From positions 62,001-126,000 of the forward strand of contig DASXNV010000106.1 of the NCBI GenBank assembly GCA_036494815.1: DNA of 64,000 nt, in the 5' to 3' direction. Below, in pieces: positions 1 through 9,160 of the stretch. The notes beneath the pieces are model-generated. The model saw only the letters and a list, made by a program, of their open reading frames with translations, was not told the origin of the DNA and searched no databases. How positions within the stretch are numbered: the first letter of the stretch is position 1; each line of letters opens with the position of its first letter. The translations under genes were made by a program, and so were the position numbers. This DNA is from Poindextera sp036494815. GTDB taxonomy: Bacteria; Pseudomonadota; Alphaproteobacteria; Caulobacterales; Caulobacteraceae.

Positions 1-758
1 CGCAGGGCCTCGGACAGGTGCGGGCTGGGGGCGATCTCGATTAGCTTCTGATGGCGACGCTGCAGGCTGCAGTCGCGGTCCCACAGGTGGATCAGGCCGC
101 CATGTTGGTCGCCCAGCACCTGAACCTCGATATGGCGGGCCACCGCGATCAGCTCTTCCACATAGAGCGCCCCGTCGCCGAAGGCCGCCTTGGCCTCGGA
201 GGCGCAGCGGGTGAAGGCCTCTTCGATCTCGCTGGCGGCGCCGACCATCCGCATACCCCGCCCGCCCCCGCCGGCCAGGGCCTTGATCATCATCGCGCCG
301 CTAGAGCCCAGGGCGTCGAAAAAGGCGCGAGCCTGTTCCAGGCTGGTCGCCGCCTGGGTCCCGCGCGCGATCGCCACGCCGGACTCGAGCGCCAGGGCGC
401 GGGCGCGGGCCTTGTCGCCGAACAGGGCCAGGGCCTCCGCGCGCGGGCCGATGAAGGTCAGGCCCCGGGCGGCGCAGGCGCGGGCGAAGGCCTGGTTCTC
501 GCTCAGAAAGCCGTAGCCCGGATGCACGGCGTCGCAGCCCGCCTCGAGCGCCGCGGCGATCATCACCTCTGCGTCCAGATAGGCTCGCGCGCCCACGCCC
601 TTCAGCGCCATCGCCTGGTCCGCCGCGCGTATGTGGAGGGAGCGGGCGTCGTCCTCGGAGAACACCGCTACCGATTTCAGACCCAAGCCGGCGACGGCCC
701 GGGCGATGCGCACGGCGATCTCGCCACGATTGGCGATGAGGACAGTCTTGAAGCCCAT
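1..758 (-). CDS. Biotin-dependent carboxylase, biotin carboxylase N-terminal part (partial)
   Basis: Reading leftward from an ATG at 758-756, the frame stays open to the window edge, so about 252 residues of the N-terminus are present. It begins MGFKTVLIANRGEIAVRIAR, the standard opening of biotin carboxylase domains. It continues with HPGYGFLSEN, the glycine-rich ATP-grasp loop GGGGRGMR near residue 162, and the EVQVLGD motif. This domain carboxylates biotin using ATP and bicarbonate. The 3' part is missing, so the enzyme could be the alpha subunit of an acetyl-, propionyl- or methylcrotonyl-CoA carboxylase, or a long protein with a fused carboxyltransferase. The sensor kinase gene lies 83 bases upstream on the same strand. 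Confidence 0.9.
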   Translation of the reverse strand, partial: MGFKTVLIANRGEIAVRIARAVAGLGLKSVAVFSEDDARSLHIRAADQAMALKGVGARAYLDAEVMIAAALEAGCDAVHPGYGFLSENQAFARACAARGLTFIGPRAEALALFGDKARARALALESGVAIARGTQAATSLEQARAFFDALGSSGAMMIKALAGGGGRGMRMVGAASEIEEAFTRCASEAKAAFGDGALYVEELIAVARHIEVQVLGDQHGGLIHLWDRDCSLQRRHQKLIEIAPSPHLSEAL

Positions 759-841
759 GGTGCGGATCCTGGATGACGGCAGGGCCGCCAACCAAGTCGA
801 ACAGTTGTTTGATGTCAAATGCGCAGAGGAGTATCCACGCT

Positions 842-2743
842 TTAGTTGACCGGACGCAGGGTGACATTGGGCAGCACGCGGACGATGGCGTCGTGCAGTT
901 TCGCCAGCTCGATCGGCTTGGCCACATGGCCGTCCATGCCCGCCTCCAGATAGGCCGCGACCTGATTGGGCATGGCGTTGGCCGACACGGCGATGATCGG
1001 CGTGCGCGCCCGGCCGCTAGCGGCCTCTTCGGCGCGGATAGCCCGTGTGGCCTCGACCCCGTCCATCACCGGCATCTGGATATCCATCAGGATCAGGTCG
1101 ACCGCATGGGCCCGCCAGGCGTCCAGCCCCATCTGGCCATTTTCGACCATCTCCGGCTCGACCCCAAAGGCCTGCAGGATGGTGCGCAGGACCAGCTGAT
1201 TGGTGGGAATGTCTTCGACCGCCAGCACACGCAGGGCGCGGCCGTCCAGGCCGCCGATCGCTGGGGTGCGGACGGGCAGGGCCAGGCGCGCCAGCGGCAG
1301 CACCACGGTGAAGGTCGAGCCGCGCCCCTGGGTGCTGTCCACCTCGATCCGGCCGCCCATCAGCCGAGCCAGTTCGCGCGAGATGGTCAGACCCAGGCCG
1401 GTGCCACCGAAGCGCCGGGTGTTGGAGCCATCGGCTTGGCTGAACTTCTGGAACAGCTGAGGAAGCTGGTCGCTGGCGATACCAATACCGGTGTCGATGA
1501 CCTGAAGCCGCAGGCCGTCGCCGCCGTCCAGGCCATAGCCATCGATGACCACCTGAACCGAACCTTCGCCGGTGAACTTGATGGCGTTGGACACCAGACA
1601 GTTGAGAATCTGCAGCACCCGGGTCGGATCGCCATGCCGCACGCCCTGCGCGTCGGACCGGACCTCGATATCGAACTTCAGGTTCTTGCGCGCCGCCGCG
1701 ACCTTGCCGAAGTTTTCGATCACCCTGACCTTCAGTTCGTCGGCCTTGACCTCGCCGTCCTCGATCTCCATCCGACCCGCCTCGATCTTGGACAGGTCGA
1801 GGATGTCGTTGAGCACGGCCAGAAGATCCTCGCCCGACCGGCGGATCACTTCGACACGCTCGCGCTGGTTGGGGGCCAACTCGCCCAGGGCCATGATTTC
1901 GGCCATGGCCAGGACGCCGTTCAGCGGCGTGCGGATTTCGTGGCTCATATTGGTCAAGAACTGTGACTTGAGCACATTGGCCGCCTGGGCGGCGTCGCGC
2001 GCCTCCACCAGATCGATCATCGAGCGATGCAGCGCCTTGTCATTGGCCTGCAACTGACCCAGCAGCGTATTGAAGCTTTCGGTCAGTTGGCCGAACTCGT
2101 CCTGAGCCCAGCTGGGCACGCGCCCGGAATAGTCGCCGCTGTCGGTGACGTCGCGCATGGCCTTGGACAGGGCGTTGACCGGTTGAACCACACGGCTGGC
2201 CAGCCAACGGCCCATGAACAGGGCCATGGCGGCGGCGGCGAAGAACAGGCTGCCGCAGACCGCAAGATAACGCGGCAAAAGCCCCGCGAAATCGCGGCGC
2301 TCCGAGGTCATGACGATATCGCCGAGGGCCTCGCCGTTCTGGGCGATGGGCGCTCGAGTGATCACCAGCTCGCCCTTGGGGGGGCCAGGCGCGGGACTCG
2401 GCGCCCAGCGCATCACCGCCGCACCGGCCGCGTTGTGGACTACGGCCTCGCGGACGCCGGGGACGACACCAAGCTCGGCCGCCACCCTTCGAGCCGTGGG
2501 GATATCGCCACCGGCGAGCGCCGGCGCCACTTCCCGGGCCATAAGGCTGGTGAGCACGACACGGGCGCGAAAGTGATTGGATCGCTCCACTCGCCACTGC
2601 TCGAAAATGAACATGGTGCTGGCCAGCGCCAGCACCGCGATCGCGGTGGCGAGCGCCGTGATCGCGATCCGGTGCTCGAAGGTGATCCCCCGCGCGCCGA
2701 TGGTCGGACCCGGTTCCAGCTCGTCGATACCCGTCAAAATCAA
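842..2743 (-). CDS. Hybrid sensor histidine kinase/response regulator
   Basis: A 633-residue inner-membrane signalling protein. Two hydrophobic segments (about 26-48 and 158-178) flank a roughly 110-residue periplasmic region with no recognised sensor fold. A HAMP linker (about 180-235) follows, then the HisKA domain with phospho-acceptor His268 in SHEIRTPLNG. The ATPase domain shows an N-box (Asn386), an IDTGIG motif and a GGTGLGL motif. The C-terminal receiver domain has the acidic pair at 510-511, phospho-acceptor Asp554 in MDIQMPVMDG and Lys609. The longest frame opens with TTG at 2743 and no clear ribosome binding site, so the true start may lie slightly downstream. No output domain or partner regulator is adjacent, and the stimulus is unknown. 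Confidence 0.93.
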   Translation of the reverse strand: MILTGIDELEPGPTIGARGITFEHRIAITALATAIAVLALASTMFIFEQWRVERSNHFRARVVLTSLMAREVAPALAGGDIPTARRVAAELGVVPGVREAVVHNAAGAAVMRWAPSPAPGPPKGELVITRAPIAQNGEALGDIVMTSERRDFAGLLPRYLAVCGSLFFAAAAMALFMGRWLASRVVQPVNALSKAMRDVTDSGDYSGRVPSWAQDEFGQLTESFNTLLGQLQANDKALHRSMIDLVEARDAAQAANVLKSQFLTNMSHEIRTPLNGVLAMAEIMALGELAPNQRERVEVIRRSGEDLLAVLNDILDLSKIEAGRMEIEDGEVKADELKVRVIENFGKVAAARKNLKFDIEVRSDAQGVRHGDPTRVLQILNCLVSNAIKFTGEGSVQVVIDGYGLDGGDGLRLQVIDTGIGIASDQLPQLFQKFSQADGSNTRRFGGTGLGLTISRELARLMGGRIEVDSTQGRGSTFTVVLPLARLALPVRTPAIGGLDGRALRVLAVEDIPTNQLVLRTILQAFGVEPEMVENGQMGLDAWRAHAVDLILMDIQMPVMDGVEATRAIRAEEAASGRARTPIIAVSANAMPNQVAAYLEAGMDGHVAKPIELAKLHDAIVRVLPNVTLRPVN

Positions 2744-2934
2744 CCCCGAGCTCCATCGGCAGCCGGGACCTTATGTCGCAACTTCCTAACGCTTCGCTTC
2801 ACCAGGGCGTGAATTTGCGAGGCCGGCCGCGTGCAAAATCGGGTGCTCACTCTTTTTGATTGCGTTTTGTTCAGACTAGCTTAACCTTAACAGCACGGTT
2901 ACCATTCTGAACGATCCCAACCTAGGAGAGACCA

Positions 2935-3279
2935 GTGGAAAAGGCGCTTATCGCTCAACGTGTCGCTAACAAACTGTTCGCCACCGAAAACGCTATCGAC
3001 GCGGCGATCCTCGAAGCGACCCAACTGCTTGGGGGCATGATCGAAGCCCGCCAGGAAATCGGCTTTTCCGCCGTCCTCGGTTCGGACGCCGCCGCCAAGA
3101 TCGGCGCGGCCCTGAGCGCCCTGACGGAAGCCCGCGGGGCCGTGGTCCACGCTCACAACGAATTGGCCGAAACCAAGCTGCGCCTGGGCATCCGCACCAA
3201 GCTCGCCGGCGTCGGCCCGAAGAGCTTTGGCGGCGAAGCGGTCGTCGGCGACGAACTGGCCCAGCGCCGCGCCAGCTAA
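2935..3279 (+). CDS. Small helical protein of unknown function
   Basis: A 114-residue protein starting with GTG at 2935, behind a good AGGAGAG ribosome binding site. I do not recognise its family. It is predicted to be mostly alpha-helical, Ala/Leu/Glu rich, with no signal peptide, membrane segment or cysteines. The N-terminal part (ALIAQRVANKLFATENAIDA) looks like an amphipathic helix pair. It stands alone between the divergent sensor kinase and the next small gene. The 190-base upstream region is AT-rich close to the gene (TTTTTGATTGCGTTTTG, then AGCTTAACCTTAAC), which is the likely promoter. The base composition and good start site suggest a real gene. Confidence 0.75.
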   Translation: MEKALIAQRVANKLFATENAIDAAILEATQLLGGMIEARQEIGFSAVLGSDAAAKIGAALSALTEARGAVVHAHNELAETKLRLGIRTKLAGVGPKSFGGEAVVGDELAQRRAS

Positions 3280-3345
3280 GCTGCCGCTACTGCAAAATTA
3301 AGAATTTTAGGCTATCCGCGCTTCTGGCTCGTCCAGGGGCGCGGA

Positions 3346-3882
3346 ATGTCGTTCAGCACATACTTTCAGGACATCAACACCCAGATCAGCCTGATTGTGC
3401 TGGTCTCGACCTGCCTGTTCACCTGGACCAAGGGCGGTCCGGCTGAACGGCAGGGGGCGATCCTGGTGGTGGTCAGTTGGCTTGGAACCGACTTCGCCCG
3501 CGCCGCCGCTGGGCTGACCATTCCCGCTTCGGTCATGTTTCTCTCCGACCTTCTGCTCTCCCTGGGGTTCCTCTACGTATCGGTTCGCTACAGCAGTCTC
3601 TGGCTGGGCCTGGCCATGCTGTTCGAATCTTTCTGCTTCGCCCTTCACGCCCTTCAGCTCGACGACACCGACGCGCCCCGCTGGCATGGCATGATCGTCT
3701 ATCTGCTCTTGAACAACATCTTGAACTACCTCGTCCTCGTGACACTGGCGGGCGGGACGCTGGCGACCATGGGCAAGCGGGCGCAGGCCCGAAAGGCCCA
3801 GGCGCTAGCCCAGTCCAAGGCGGCCGGCCACACCACACGCCAATTCATAGTTCCGCAGCCGCCGCTCGCAAACAGCGTCTGA
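3346..3882 (+). CDS. Small multi-pass membrane protein, unknown function
   Basis: A 178-residue protein with about four to five hydrophobic segments (roughly residues 14-26, 36-57, 62-82, 84-100 and 116-141), so an inner-membrane location is likely. A short basic, Ala/Gln-rich cytoplasmic tail follows. The ATG at 3346 sits behind AGGGG. I do not recognise the family. The gene is transcribed toward the LysR gene and their 3' ends overlap by 38 bases (3845-3882). No catalytic motif is visible. Confidence 0.75.
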   Translation: MSFSTYFQDINTQISLIVLVSTCLFTWTKGGPAERQGAILVVVSWLGTDFARAAAGLTIPASVMFLSDLLLSLGFLYVSVRYSSLWLGLAMLFESFCFALHALQLDDTDAPRWHGMIVYLLLNNILNYLVLVTLAGGTLATMGKRAQARKAQALAQSKAAGHTTRQFIVPQPPLANSV

Positions 3883-4816
3883 GCCAGGCCATGGGCGGGG
3901 TGTCGCCCACCTCCCGCCGCCACAGGGCCTCGACCTGGGTTGGCGGCGAGGGATAGGGCGCTTCGAACAGTTTCAGCCCATATTGGGCGGCGAAAGTGGC
4001 GGACTGCCGGCGCGGCACGAGTGCGGCCATGTCGCAGCGGCTGATGATCGCCAGGGCGCTGTGAGCATCCTGCACCGTCAGGGCCACGGTCCGGCGCAAG
4101 CCGGCCCTCGCCAGCACCTCGTCGACCTCGCCGCGATCGTCCCAGATCACCCGGCGCTCGACCCCGCCTTCGATGACCCGGCCATCCACGGCCCGATCCT
4201 CCTCCGACGAGGCCATGATCACGTGTGGCGTCGCCGCCAGGCCTTCCAACGTCAATGCGCCAGCCCGCGCCGCCGGATGATCGGCGCGGAGGGCCCAGAC
4301 CATGGTCTCGGAGAACAGCGCCTCGCGGCCGTAGGTCGGAGTCGTACGGCCGAAGCCGCCGATCGCCAGGTCGATACGGCCCGTTAGCAGATCCTCGCCC
4401 AGCGAGCCGCCGGCCAACAGCAGGCGGACCTCGGCGAACGGCGCCGCATGGCGCATGGCGGCGATCACCGACGGCATCAACACCGTGGATGTATAGGCGC
4501 CCGCCGCGATCGTGAAGCGGCGCCGGGTCTCCGCCGGGACGAACTCAGTGGGAGCCAGGGCCAGTTGAAGTTGGCGCAGGCCCTCTTCCAGCCGCGGCGC
4601 TATGTCTTGCGCGCGGGGGGTGGGGCGCATGCCAGCCGGTCCGCGCACGAACAGCTCGTCCTGCAACACATATCTGAGGCGATTGAGCGCATGGCTGACC
4701 GCCGATTGCGACAAACCGAGCCGCACGCCAGCCCGGGTGACGCTGCGTTCTTCCGCCAGGGCATGGAACACCCGCAGCAGGTTGAGATCCAAGGCGGCGA
4801 AATGAATATCAGGCAT
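3845..4816 (-). CDS. LysR-family transcriptional regulator
   Basis: A 323-residue LysR-type regulator. The N-terminal winged helix-turn-helix (about residues 9-66, LDLNLLRVFHALAEERSVTR, then LGLSQSAVSHALNRLR) is followed by the usual two-lobed periplasmic-binding-like effector domain. The MRPTPRA stretch after the wing is typical of the NodD/PnbR-like group. It is divergent from the HlyD-EmrB-outer-membrane-factor operon starting at 5012, with a 195-base gap, so it is the likely activator or repressor of that pump (inference from arrangement). The effector is unknown. Confidence 0.93.
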   Translation of the reverse strand: MPDIHFAALDLNLLRVFHALAEERSVTRAGVRLGLSQSAVSHALNRLRYVLQDELFVRGPAGMRPTPRAQDIAPRLEEGLRQLQLALAPTEFVPAETRRRFTIAAGAYTSTVLMPSVIAAMRHAAPFAEVRLLLAGGSLGEDLLTGRIDLAIGGFGRTTPTYGREALFSETMVWALRADHPAARAGALTLEGLAATPHVIMASSEEDRAVDGRVIEGGVERRVIWDDRGEVDEVLARAGLRRTVALTVQDAHSALAIISRCDMAALVPRRQSATFAAQYGLKLFEAPYPSPPTQVEALWRREVGDTPPMAWLRRCLRAAAAEL

Positions 4817-4830
4817 ATCCCCAGTGATAT
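4815..4830. promoter_or_regulatory. Possible LysR operator dyad
   Basis: ATATC-CCCAGT-GATAT is a perfect 5-bp inverted repeat with a 6-base spacer at the start codon of the LysR gene, in the LysR/efflux-operon divergent region. LysR proteins commonly bind short interrupted dyads near their own promoter, so an autoregulatory site is possible. The arms are short and chance occurrence is not excluded. Confidence 0.3.
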
Positions 4831-5011
4831 CTTGTCATTTGGCTCATGGAAGCCTTATCCCCTACCTGATCGACACTCATTCGCGATATGGCGTCCGTGA
4901 GTTGGTATTCATGGGACGGGCCTTGTCGCGCGCGCCCATCAATCCTCTATGCTGGGGACAGACCCCAACTTTTTGTGTGCGCCGTTCTCGGCGCGAACCT
5001 GGACCTTGACC

Positions 5012-6112
5012 ATGAGCCAAGACGCGCCGCTGAACCCCTCCACCACCTCGGCGCCGGCCGCCCGCCCCACCGGCTGGCTGCGCCGGCTGCGCTGGCCGAT
5101 CATGATCGGCGCGGTGGTGCTGGTGGTGGCCGCGGGGCTGTTCCTCTACCTGACCGGCGGCCGCTACGAGACCACTGACGACGCCTCCACCAACAGCGCA
5201 CGTGTTTCCGTGAGCAGCAGCGTTTCCGGCCGGGTCATCGCTGTGCCGGTGCATGACGGTCAGCTGGTCAATGCCGGCCAGGTGCTGTTCCGCCTCGACG
5301 CCCGCCCGTTCCAGGCGGCCTATGACGAGGCCCAGGCCAATCTCGCCGCCGCCCGCCTGCAGGTGGAAGGCCTGAAGGCCACCTATCGCCAGCGCCAGGC
5401 CGACCTGAAGTCGGCGCAAGACAGCCAAGCCTATCTGCAAGGCGAGGCCAAGCGCCAGAAAAACCTGGTCGCGGCAGGCACCTCCACCCAGGCCCAGGCG
5501 GCGCAACTGGCCAGCCAGGCCGACCAGGCCAGCCAGCAGGTGGAGGCGGCGCGCCAGCAGCTGGCCAACGCCCTCGCCGCGCTGGGCGGTGATCCCAATA
5601 TTGCGGTGGACCGCCATCCCGTGGTCGCCCAGGCCCTGGCCCGCACCTTTGGCGCCGGCCTGAACCGCAGCTATGTGGACGTGCTGGCCCTGCAGGATGG
5701 CATCGTCACCAAGGTCGACCAGCTGCAGGTGGGCGACTATGTCAACGCCTCGACCCCGGTCTTCACCCTGGTCTCGCCACGAGTGTGGATCGACGCCAAT
5801 TTCAAGGAGAACCAGCTGGAATATATGCGCGCCGACCAGACCGCGACGGTCAAGGTCGACGCCTATCCGGATCGCCATTTCAAGGCGAGGGTCGAGTCCA
5901 TCAGCCCGGGCACCGGCTCCAGCTTCTCCCTTCTGCCCCCTGAAAACGCCACCGGCAACTGGGTCAAGGTCACCCAGCGCGTGCCTGTGCGCCTGGTGTT
6001 CGCCGAGGCGCCCGATGTGCCCATGCCCGCGGGCCTGAGCGTTTCGGTGACCGTCGACACCACCCACAAGCGTCGCCTAGGGGGACAGGCGGCGGCAGGC
6101 GAACGGCGATGA
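5012..6112 (+). CDS. HlyD/EmrA-type membrane fusion protein of an efflux pump
   Basis: A 366-residue periplasmic adaptor that would link the EmrB-like transporter to the outer membrane channel. It has a short cytoplasmic N-terminus, one membrane anchor (about residues 31-51) and the TDDASTNS and SSVSGRVIAVPVHDGQ lipoyl-like segments. A helical hairpin of Ala/Gln-rich coiled coil (about 100-190) follows, then the second lipoyl half and a beta-barrel with WIDANFKENQ. I chose ATG 5012 because the product then begins just before the anchor. The frame is open further upstream, but the extra residues do not look like a leader. The stop overlaps the next start as ATGA, indicating translational coupling. 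Confidence 0.93.
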   Translation: MSQDAPLNPSTTSAPAARPTGWLRRLRWPIMIGAVVLVVAAGLFLYLTGGRYETTDDASTNSARVSVSSSVSGRVIAVPVHDGQLVNAGQVLFRLDARPFQAAYDEAQANLAAARLQVEGLKATYRQRQADLKSAQDSQAYLQGEAKRQKNLVAAGTSTQAQAAQLASQADQASQQVEAARQQLANALAALGGDPNIAVDRHPVVAQALARTFGAGLNRSYVDVLALQDGIVTKVDQLQVGDYVNASTPVFTLVSPRVWIDANFKENQLEYMRADQTATVKVDAYPDRHFKARVESISPGTGSSFSLLPPENATGNWVKVTQRVPVRLVFAEAPDVPMPAGLSVSVTVDTTHKRRLGGQAAAGERR

Positions 6113-7662
6113 GCGACATGGCCGTCGGCGCCGCGGCTCCCGCCAAGGCCGCCGGCGATCCCAATCGGGGCATCATCACCGCCTGCGTCATGCTGGCCAC
6201 GGTGATGAACTCCCTGGACACCACCATCGCCAATGTGGCCCTGCCGCACATGCAGGGCAGCGTCTCGGCCTCGGCGGACCAGATCACCTGGGTCCTGACC
6301 TCCTATATCGTGGCCGCGGCGATCATGACGCCGATGACCGGTTGGCTGGCGGGCCGGTTCGGCCGCAAGCAGGTGTTCATGATCTCCATCGCCGGCTTCA
6401 CCGTGGCTTCGGCCCTGTGCGGTGCGGCCACCAGCCTGGCCCAGATCGTCGGCTTTCGCCTGCTGCAGGGCCTGTTCGGCGCCGCCCTGATCCCCCTGTC
6501 CCAGGCGGTGCTGATGGACATCTATCCGCCCGAGGAACAGGGCTCGGCCATGGCCATGTGGGGCATGGGCGCGATCCTGGGCCCCATTGTAGGGCCGGCC
6601 CTGGGCGGCTGGCTGACCGACGATTTCAGCTGGCGCTGGGTGTTCTATATCAACCTGCCCTTCGGCATCTTCGCCTTCCTCGGCGTCTCGGCCTTCATCC
6701 ACGACCACAAGAACGAGGACCAGGGCAGGATCGACCTGATGGGATTCGCCCTCCTGGGCACGGCCATCGGCGCCTTTCAGCTGTTCCTCGACCGCGGCGA
6801 AAGCCAGGCCTGGTTCGAATCCACCGAGATCTGGATAGAAGCCACCGTCGCCGCCCTTTCGGCCTTCCTATTTACGATCCACACAATCACCGCCGACCGA
6901 CCATTCCTGCCACGCGCCCTGTTCACCGACCGCAACTTCATCAGCTCCACCGTGTTCGGCTTCTTCATCGGCATTCTGCTGTTTTCGACCCTGGCTTTGC
7001 TGCCACCGATGATGGAGGTGTTGCTCGGCTATCCGGTGATCACCACCGGCGTCGTCAGCGCCCCGCGCGGCGTCGGCAGCTGGCTGGCCATGTTCGTGGT
7101 CGGCCGGCTGGTCAATCGCTTCGACGTGCGCCTGATCATCACCGTGGGCCTGCTGGTCAGTTTCTTCGCCCTGAGCGGCATGACCCACTATTCCCTGACC
7201 ATGGATTCCAGCCTGATCGTCTGGACCGGTGTGTTCCAGGGGTTCGGCATCGGCCTGATCTTCGTGCCCCTGACCATCCTGGCCTTCGGCACCTTGAACC
7301 CCAGCTATCGCGCCGACGGGGCGGGGGTGTTCACCCTGGTGCGCAACCTGGGCTCCAGCGCCGGTATCTCGATCATGCAAGCCCTGCATACAGAGAACAC
7401 CCAGATCGTCCATTCGCGCCTAGTCGAGCCCCTGACCTTGGACAACCCCCTGATCCGCACCCTGCATGCGCCCTTCAGCCTGACCAATCCCGCGGGCGCG
7501 GCCCTGCTGGATCTGGAGGCGTCGCGGCAGGCCTCGATGGTGGCCTATGTGGACGACTTCAAACTCATGGCCATCACCGCCCTCGCCCTGATTCCCGCCC
7601 TTCTTCTGATGCGTCCGGCCAAACGAGCCCCCACCGATGATCTCCATATCCATGCGGACTAA
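6109..7662 (+). CDS. EmrB/QacA-family (DHA2) drug:proton antiporter
   Basis: A 517-residue major facilitator protein of the 14-helix DHA2 family, located in the inner membrane. Motif A is visible as GWLAGRFGRKQ after helix 2, and the antiporter motif C as GPIVGPALGG in helix 5. The TTIANVALPHMQG segment in helix 1 is typical of EmrB. It is the proton-driven component of the tripartite pump encoded with the genes on either side. It starts 4 bases inside the adaptor gene and ends 26 bases inside the outer membrane factor gene. Likely substrates are hydrophobic drugs, uncouplers or phenolics; the specific one is not predictable. Confidence 0.94.
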   Translation: MSDMAVGAAAPAKAAGDPNRGIITACVMLATVMNSLDTTIANVALPHMQGSVSASADQITWVLTSYIVAAAIMTPMTGWLAGRFGRKQVFMISIAGFTVASALCGAATSLAQIVGFRLLQGLFGAALIPLSQAVLMDIYPPEEQGSAMAMWGMGAILGPIVGPALGGWLTDDFSWRWVFYINLPFGIFAFLGVSAFIHDHKNEDQGRIDLMGFALLGTAIGAFQLFLDRGESQAWFESTEIWIEATVAALSAFLFTIHTITADRPFLPRALFTDRNFISSTVFGFFIGILLFSTLALLPPMMEVLLGYPVITTGVVSAPRGVGSWLAMFVVGRLVNRFDVRLIITVGLLVSFFALSGMTHYSLTMDSSLIVWTGVFQGFGIGLIFVPLTILAFGTLNPSYRADGAGVFTLVRNLGSSAGISIMQALHTENTQIVHSRLVEPLTLDNPLIRTLHAPFSLTNPAGAALLDLEASRQASMVAYVDDFKLMAITALALIPALLLMRPAKRAPTDDLHIHAD

Positions 7663-9160
7663 CAAGCGGGCCGGGCCCTGGCTGGCCACCGTCGCCGTCT
7701 CCAGCCTGCTCGCCGGCTGCGCTGCTGTCGGCCCCAACTACGCGCCGCCCAAGGCGCCCGTAGCCAGCGGCTATACGGCAGCGGACGACGACGCCAATCC
7801 TGGCCCCAGCCAGGCGGCCGTGGGCGACAAGGTGGTGGCCGAATGGTGGAGTCTGTTCCACTCGCCGGCCCTGGACCAACTGGTGCGCGAGGCCATCGCC
7901 AACAACCGCAGCCTGGCCGAGGCCCGGGCGCGCCTGGCGCAGTCCCGCGCCGAGATCGACGAACAAAGCGGTCTGCTCACGGCCGACCTGAGCAGCACAG
8001 TCAAGCGGGAACGGGCTAACTTGAACGCCTTTTCCGGCGGCGCCTTCAACCTGAAAGACCTGCCCCCCGGGCTGACCTTTCCCACCAATCCCGAGTTCAA
8101 TCTCTATTCGGTTGGGCCCAGCGTCAGCTACAATCTGGACCTGTTCGGCGGTAAGCGCCGGCAGGTGGAGTCTTTGCGCGCCCTGGCCGAAGCTCAAGCC
8201 CGCGAGCTGGACGCCGCCTATCTGACCTTGACCGGCAAGGTGGTCGAGCAGGCCCTGGTCATCGCCGACGCCACCATCCAGATCCAAGACTTGAACGACA
8301 TCGGGGCCAACGACCAGGCCGATCTGGATATGATACGCAGGGCCCAGGCCGCCGGCGGCGCCTCCAGGGCCGATGCGGCCCAGGCGGAGGCCGCCCTGGC
8401 CCAGGACCAGGCCATGATCCCCGCCCAGCGCCAGCGCCTGGCCGCCGCCCGCCACCGCATGGCCGTGCTAGTGGGCAAGGCGCCTGGCGAGTGGACGCCG
8501 CCGGGATTTGACGCCAGCTCCGGGTCGCTGCCCATGTCCCTGCCGGTCAGCCTGCCCTCGGAGCTGGTGCGCAACCGCCCGGACATCCTGGAGGCCGAGG
8601 CGCGGCTGCATTCCGCCACCGCGGATATCGGCGTGGCCACCGCGGCCCTCTATCCGAACATCACCCTGTCGGCCAATTTCAGCCTCGACGCCCTGACACC
8701 CGGAGCCCTGTTCGACAAGAGCTCGACCAGCTGGGCCGTCGGCGCCGGCCTCACTGCGCCGATCTTCCACAGCGGCGAGCTCAAGGCCAAGCAACGTGAA
8801 GCCAAGGACGCCGCCCGCGCGGCCCTGCTGGTCTATGAAGAGACGGTTCTGGAGGCGTTCAACCAGGTCGCCGACAGTCTGACAGCCATCGGCCACGACA
8901 ACCAGGCCTATGCCGAGCAGGCCCGGGCCCTGGATGCGTCAAGCGCGCGCCTGGAGATGGTGCGCAAGGCCTATGGCGAGGGCGGCGTCAGCGCCGAACA
9001 GGTGGTGCGGGCCGAACGCGATTGGCGCCGCAACCGCCTCGCCCTGTCCGAGCAGATCACCGGCCGCTATGGCGACGCCGCACGGCTGTTGCTGGCCACC
9101 GCCAATGTGCCGGCGGGCGCGGCTTCAGGCCCGGAGGCCGATCAGCACTCCGGGCAGTGA
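7637..9160 (+). CDS. NodT/OprM-type outer membrane efflux lipoprotein
   Basis: The third component of the efflux operon, up to 507 residues. A signal peptide ends in a lipobox LLAGC (Cys28 counted from ATG 7637), so it is a lipoprotein anchored in the outer membrane. Two repeats of the TolC-like outer membrane efflux domain follow (for example WWSLFHSPALDQLVREAIAN, and YNLDLFGGKRR). A second ATG at 7652 is an equally plausible start. The gene overlaps the 3' end of the transporter gene. Its own 3' end overlaps the convergent CDF gene by 19 bases. Confidence 0.93.
   Translation: MISISMRTNKRAGPWLATVAVSSLLAGCAAVGPNYAPPKAPVASGYTAADDDANPGPSQAAVGDKVVAEWWSLFHSPALDQLVREAIANNRSLAEARARLAQSRAEIDEQSGLLTADLSSTVKRERANLNAFSGGAFNLKDLPPGLTFPTNPEFNLYSVGPSVSYNLDLFGGKRRQVESLRALAEAQARELDAAYLTLTGKVVEQALVIADATIQIQDLNDIGANDQADLDMIRRAQAAGGASRADAAQAEAALAQDQAMIPAQRQRLAAARHRMAVLVGKAPGEWTPPGFDASSGSLPMSLPVSLPSELVRNRPDILEAEARLHSATADIGVATAALYPNITLSANFSLDALTPGALFDKSSTSWAVGAGLTAPIFHSGELKAKQREAKDAARAALLVYEETVLEAFNQVADSLTAIGHDNQAYAEQARALDASSARLEMVRKAYGEGGVSAEQVVRAERDWRRNRLALSEQITGRYGDAARLLLATANVPAGAASGPEADQHSGQ

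Noticed and set aside
2879..2905. TTAACC/TTAAC/GGTTA cluster before the small helical gene, as a CtrA site
   Set aside because: The half-sites are not spaced as TTAA-N7-TTAA, so a CtrA box is not supported; only an AT-rich promoter region can be claimed.
3845..3882. Overlap of two gene ends as a possible frameshift or fusion
   Set aside because: The genes are on opposite strands and both have complete, family-length C-termini. It is a simple convergent overlap.
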